From positions 62,001 through 126,000 of the forward strand of contig JAGDZU010000001.1 of NCBI GenBank assembly GCA_049115575.1: a stretch of DNA of 64,000 nt, given 5' to 3'. The notes under the pieces are model-generated. The model was not told where the DNA came from and searched no databases. It saw only the letters and a list, made by a program, of their open reading frames with translations. This DNA comes from JAHEKB01 sp049115575 (lineage in GTDB: Bacteria; Bacteroidota; Bacteroidia; NS11-12g; UBA9320). The position numbers and the translations under genes are program-made. Positions 60,442 through 64,000 of this stretch are shown piece after piece (position 1 is the first letter of the stretch; each line of letters begins with the position of its first letter).

Positions 60442-60450
60442 AATGAATCA

Positions 60451-63102
60451 ATGATAAAAGTAGGAGTATTTTTTGGAGGTGCATCTAGAGAACGTGAAGT
60501 TTCCTTCGCTGGAGGACGCACAGTGTACGATAACTTGGACAAAGATCTGTTCCAAGCTGTTCCTATTTTTATTGATGCACTCGGTAATTTCATACATCTG
60601 AATTGGGAATATATCTATAGAGGAACCATACGTGATTTTTTCCCGAGTTCTAAATTCTTACCTGATTTTGAAGAACCATACCAAGTCTATAGTGAATCTC
60701 TTGATTTGAGTGATGAAGACTATAGTTCAATGATTGAACAGGTAGGGGAGAAATGGAGCATAGAAAGAATTGCTAAAGAAATAGATTTTGCGTTTTTAGC
60801 TCTTCATGGAAATATGGGAGAGGACGGAACCATACAAGGCATGCTGGAGTGGTATGGTATACCATATAGTGGGTCGGGCATCTTGCCATCGGCACTTGGA
60901 GTATCTAAACACGTTCAGAAGAAATGGTGGTCTCAAGAACTGCCAATTAATAATTGGACCATTCTAAAAAAAGAAGAGTGGGAATCAACTAGCAAAGCAG
61001 AACTATTTAACTCATTGAAGTCAAGTATGAGTATGCCATTTGTTGCCAAAGCATCTAATCAAGGTTCTTCAATTGGAGTTCAGCTTATTAAAGAAGACAG
61101 TCTTGATTCATTTGTTGAGATGGTGGACTTGTGCTTTTTCGAAAGAGTGCTGAGCAAGGAGCAATGGAATGCAAGTAATCAATATGAGCAAGTTCAAGAT
61201 ATTATTGATTTAAGAGCGGGATTAGGCCTACCCATTTGGTGTGAAGGTGAATTGGTTAAAAGACCAGATCACTTAAAACAAAAAATGGAAGAGCTGTTTG
61301 CCAATAAGAACGAGATTAGGTTAAAAGCCGCTCAGGGCGAGTCCCATGTGATATTCGAACCTTTTATTGAAGGAAGAGAATTTTCATGCATTGTTGTAGT
61401 AGATGATCAGGGATTACCTGTGGCTCTTCCGCCAACAGAAGTGATTAAAGGGAAAGAAATATTTGATTATCGTTCCAAATACCTTCCAGGTTTATCTCAC
61501 AAGCAGACTCCTATTCAGATTGAAGAGCATAAGCTAATTGCCATTCAAGAGGCATGTAAGAAGCTATTTCTTCATTTTGAATTTGAAGTTTATGCTCGCA
61601 TTGATGGCTTTATAAGCGGAGATGAAATCCATCTCAATGATCCCAACACTACCTCGGGAATGATGCCTTCTTCCTTCTTCTTTCATCAAGCCGCAGAAAT
61701 TGGATTAGACCCTAAGAGCTTTATCACTTTCATTATTAGAAACTCTATTGCTGAAAGACTCAGAAAGAATAGTGGGCAACAAACTTGGAGGCAATTGTTA
61801 AGGAACTTAGATGAAATCATTTCAGCTCAGAATCAGGCAAAGCTCAATAAAAAGAAAGTAGCCGTTATTCTCGGTGGATACTCTTCTGAAAGGCATATCT
61901 CTGTAGAAAGCGGAAGGAATATTTATGAGAAATTAGCATCTTCCAAGAACTATGAACCATCACCAGTTTTTCTAACTGGTAGTGACGAGAATCACCAATT
62001 ATTTCAAATTCCAATTAACATTATGTTAAAGGATAATGCAGATGACATTCATGCCAAAGTAATGAACTATAAGGTGTCTGAGGTGATGCAAAAACTGCGA
62101 ATAGCCTGTAAATCTATTCAGGAAAAGTATAATGCAAACTCGTCTGCATACGACTTAATTCCAATGAGTTATGATGATTTGGCAAGCAAATTTGACCAAG
62201 TTTTCATTGCCTTGCATGGCAGACCTGGTGAGGATGGTCAGGTGCAAAAGGAGTTAGATGAAAGGTCTATACCTTACAATGGATCTGGAGTTGAAAGTTC
62301 TCAATGGACTATTAATAAATTTAAGACCAATCAACTCCTCAGAGAGAAAGGTTATTTAGTTGCCGATAGTTTTTTAGTGCAAAAAGAGGATTGGTTCTCT
62401 GATGAATCATCACTTGTATCTAAGATAGAAAGCTTTGGTTACCCCTTAATATGCAAACCGCATGATGAGGGATGTAGTTCTGCTGTAATTAAAATTGACA
62501 ATCGGGAAATGCTAGAAGCTTATGCTAAACTGTGCTTTGATTTAATTGCAAGAGATGAGGCCTTAGAGGAATTACTTGGCTTGGGACCTAAAGATGAATT
62601 TCCAAACAAGTCCTTCTTTATGGTGGAGACCTTTACTTCAAAAGGTGATGCTAGCCATTTTCTGGAAATTACAGGGGGTATGCTCACACATTATAAGGAT
62701 GGGCAAATAGTTTATGAAGTGTTTGAACCATCTGAAGCTTTGTCTACCGGCACCGTTTTAACTCTAGCAGAGAAATTCCTTGCAGGGGAGGGTCAGAATA
62801 TTACTCCAGCTAGATTTAGCAGGAACAGAGAAGACCAAGAATCCATTTCATCTCAGGTTAAGAAGATTCTAGGTGAAGTTGCAGAAATATTAGGTGTTGA
62901 AGGCTATTGCAGAATAGACGCATTTGTACGAATCTTTCCAGATAATAAGATTGAAGTAGTTATTATTGAAATTAACTCTTTACCGGGAATGACACCAGCT
63001 ACATGCATTTATCATCAAGCGGCAATTAATCATTACAAACCATATGAGTTTATTGATCAGATACTGCAATATGGAACAGCTAAACAATCACAGACGGCAT
63101 AA
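60451..63102 (+). CDS. Tandem D-alanine--D-alanine ligase fusion
   Basis: 883 residues, about twice the usual Ddl length. Two ATP-grasp ligase units lie in one chain. Unit 1 (1 to about 455): VFFGGASREREVSFAGG, LHGNMGEDGTIQGML, FVAKASNQGSSIGV, YARIDGFI, LNDPNTTSGMMPSSFF. Unit 2 (about 468-870): VILGGYSSERHISVESG, LHGRPGEDGQVQKEL, LICKPHDEGCSSAV, YCRIDAFV, IEINSLPGMTPATC. Both keep the D-Ala1 Glu. The metal-site E-x-N is normal in unit 2 but D-x-N in unit 1, and the ATP loop is GSSIGV versus GCSSAV. Start at ATG 60451; a TTG at 60439 lies in the promoter. It makes the D-Ala-D-Ala terminus of peptidoglycan. A PASTA gene follows 3 bases later. Confidence 0.95.
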   Translation: MIKVGVFFGGASREREVSFAGGRTVYDNLDKDLFQAVPIFIDALGNFIHLNWEYIYRGTIRDFFPSSKFLPDFEEPYQVYSESLDLSDEDYSSMIEQVGEKWSIERIAKEIDFAFLALHGNMGEDGTIQGMLEWYGIPYSGSGILPSALGVSKHVQKKWWSQELPINNWTILKKEEWESTSKAELFNSLKSSMSMPFVAKASNQGSSIGVQLIKEDSLDSFVEMVDLCFFERVLSKEQWNASNQYEQVQDIIDLRAGLGLPIWCEGELVKRPDHLKQKMEELFANKNEIRLKAAQGESHVIFEPFIEGREFSCIVVVDDQGLPVALPPTEVIKGKEIFDYRSKYLPGLSHKQTPIQIEEHKLIAIQEACKKLFLHFEFEVYARIDGFISGDEIHLNDPNTTSGMMPSSFFFHQAAEIGLDPKSFITFIIRNSIAERLRKNSGQQTWRQLLRNLDEIISAQNQAKLNKKKVAVILGGYSSERHISVESGRNIYEKLASSKNYEPSPVFLTGSDENHQLFQIPINIMLKDNADDIHAKVMNYKVSEVMQKLRIACKSIQEKYNANSSAYDLIPMSYDDLASKFDQVFIALHGRPGEDGQVQKELDERSIPYNGSGVESSQWTINKFKTNQLLREKGYLVADSFLVQKEDWFSDESSLVSKIESFGYPLICKPHDEGCSSAVIKIDNREMLEAYAKLCFDLIARDEALEELLGLGPKDEFPNKSFFMVETFTSKGDASHFLEITGGMLTHYKDGQIVYEVFEPSEALSTGTVLTLAEKFLAGEGQNITPARFSRNREDQESISSQVKKILGEVAEILGVEGYCRIDAFVRIFPDNKIEVVIIEINSLPGMTPATCIYHQAAINHYKPYEFIDQILQYGTAKQSQTA

Positions 63103-63105
63103 TCA

Positions 63106-63717
63106 ATGAAAAAGCTGATAAAACATATAGTGCTAATAGGATTGTTGAGTTTGTTTTTCATCTTGGCCGCTCTTTGGACTTTAAAGTTTTATACCAAGCA
63201 TAATGAACCGCTAATCTTGCTTCCCAATTTAGAGGGAGAATATAGTCAGGACGCCATAGATAGATTAGAAGAGCTAGGTTTAAATTCAGAAATAGTGGAT
63301 ACGGTTTTTAAAGACGGAGCCAAGAAACTAGCAGTTATCAACCAGAATCCAAATGCGGGCCTAAACGTTAAAAAGGGTCGTAGAGTTTATTTAGTTATAA
63401 ACTCAGACAAGGTTCCTATGGTAGAAATTCCAGATTTGGCAGGTAAGACCTCTTTAGTTCAAGCTAAGAATATACTCTCCAGAAGAGGACTTAAGTTAGG
63501 TAAGGTTATAGAAAGGCCATGTGACTTTGTTCGTTCAAGAGCAGATGAACCCGTCATTGCTCAATTTGCCCATGGAGATTCCGCCGATTTGAGTCCTGGA
63601 AGATTTATTGAAAGAAATTCAATTATTGACTTAGTAATCTGTGTACCTATGAACGTCTCAGATAGCTTAAGTATAACGAGTGGCGAACCTGGAGATGATA
63701 TTATTGAACTGCAGTAA
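63106..63717 (+). CDS. PASTA-domain membrane protein
   Basis: 203 residues. One membrane span near residues 8-30 (IVLIGLLSLFFILAALWTL), then two PASTA repeats outside: LLPNLEGEYSQDAIDRLEEL with INQNPNAGLNVKKG, and VEIPDLAGKTSLVQAKNIL with RPCDFVRSRADEPVIAQF. The C-terminus is polar. PASTA repeats bind muropeptides or D-Ala-D-Ala-type ligands on kinases and penicillin-binding proteins; here no kinase or transpeptidase domain is attached. The start follows the Ddl stop by 3 bases, so a link to wall precursor sensing or placement is likely. Confidence 0.93.
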   Translation: MKKLIKHIVLIGLLSLFFILAALWTLKFYTKHNEPLILLPNLEGEYSQDAIDRLEELGLNSEIVDTVFKDGAKKLAVINQNPNAGLNVKKGRRVYLVINSDKVPMVEIPDLAGKTSLVQAKNILSRRGLKLGKVIERPCDFVRSRADEPVIAQFAHGDSADLSPGRFIERNSIIDLVICVPMNVSDSLSITSGEPGDDIIELQ

Positions 63718-63777
63718 GCAAAATCTTAGAATGAGCTTACACTTAATTTTCCAAGAGCGCGTTTATTTGAAAACCGA

Positions 63778-64000
63778 ATGAAGAATTTTATAGTACTTCT
63801 CTACCTGTTATTGTCTTTAGGAAGCTTTGCTCAAGTAGAGACCGTACCATTAAATAGCAACCCTCAGATTGTTCATTTTCTAAATGAAAACCCTGATTAT
63901 GAGTGGGGTAGGGATGTCTTTAAATCTAAATGGGGCACCAAAGACACTTTGGGTCTGCCGTTTTTTGAAGATTTCACACATGGAGGTATTTATCCAGACT
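63778..64000 (+). CDS. Secreted protein, 3'-truncated
   Basis: Starts ATG at 63778 and is open to the window end (74 codons seen). Signal peptide MKNFIVLLYLLLSLGSFAQ. The mature start includes VETVPLNSNPQIVHFLNEN and LGLPFFEDFTHGGIYPD, the opening of Bacteroidota surface proteins with a choice-of-anchor-type domain; the remainder is outside. A T9SS domain at its C-terminus is a reasonable guess that cannot be checked here. Confidence 0.7.
   Translation, partial: MKNFIVLLYLLLSLGSFAQVETVPLNSNPQIVHFLNENPDYEWGRDVFKSKWGTKDTLGLPFFEDFTHGGIYPD

Overview
This AT-rich window comes from a member of the Bacteroidota, most likely a marine Flavobacteriales lineage of the Cryomorphaceae/Schleiferiaceae/Crocinitomicaceae kind. 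The evidence is: type IX secretion (T9SS) C-terminal sorting domains on several secreted proteins (type A at 3292, 17998 and 52404; type B/CHU_C at 22262), a PorP/SprF protein, DUF5723 and PRiA4b families, many lipoproteins, few Shine-Dalgarno sites, and repeated occurrence of the Bacteroidota promoter -7 element TAnnTTTG, sometimes with a TTG -33 element 19-22 bp upstream. No tRNA, rRNA, CRISPR array, insertion sequence or prophage was seen. There is no gap above 300 bases without a gene.

Layout. 1-3192: end of sucC, a Sua5/YrdC gene, a small membrane protein, then the NAD(P)HX repair enzyme. 3292-7273: three-gene surface cluster (short T9SS protein, outer-membrane barrel, 949-residue protein with 31 tandem 20-residue repeats). 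7303-14205 (minus): Gfo/Idh/MocA oxidoreductase, lipoprotein with no ordinary start codon, polyprenyl sugar transferase, barrel protein, enoyl-CoA hydratase, M13 peptidase. 14293-17945: pcm and a cell-wall amidase, convergent with lepA. 17998-21977 (minus): T9SS protein, then a sulfide:quinone reductase-like/TusE/DsrE operon ending in a clear terminator. 22262-29473: a 2403-residue PKD/CHU_C protein. 29562-34517: membrane pyrophosphatase and two L,D-transpeptidases. 34578-37370 (minus): ECF sigma factor, anti-sigma factor, acidic secreted protein and a His/Met-rich barrel protein. 37490-41263: methyltransferase, PAP2 phosphatase, helicase, ZIP transporter. 41270-45108: DUF1573, priA, lipoprotein. 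45098-49455: SixA and DUF423, divergent from a lipoprotein/DUF5723/FKBP operon. 49438-52326 (minus): CCA-adding-type enzyme, PRiA4b protein, miaA. 52404-57013: T9SS propeller protein divergent from PorP/SprF. 57082-64000: membrane patatin, MBL hydrolase, TlpA thioredoxin, a tandem D-Ala-D-Ala ligase fusion, a PASTA protein and the start of another secreted protein.

Much of the window serves the cell envelope: peptidoglycan precursor synthesis (double Ddl), cross-linking and turnover (two L,D-transpeptidases, amidase, PASTA protein), lipid-carrier metabolism (PAP2, sugar transferase), surface adhesins and T9SS cargo. The rest is housekeeping (sucC, lepA, priA, miaA, CCA enzyme, pcm). The least ordinary items are the Ddl-Ddl fusion, the SQR-like/TusE/DsrE operon with a 14-bp palindrome upstream, the perfectly in-phase 60-bp repeat array, the lipoprotein lacking an ATG/GTG/TTG start, the ECF operon with acidic and His/Met-rich products, and several genes whose longest reading frame runs into its own promoter, implying very short or absent leaders.
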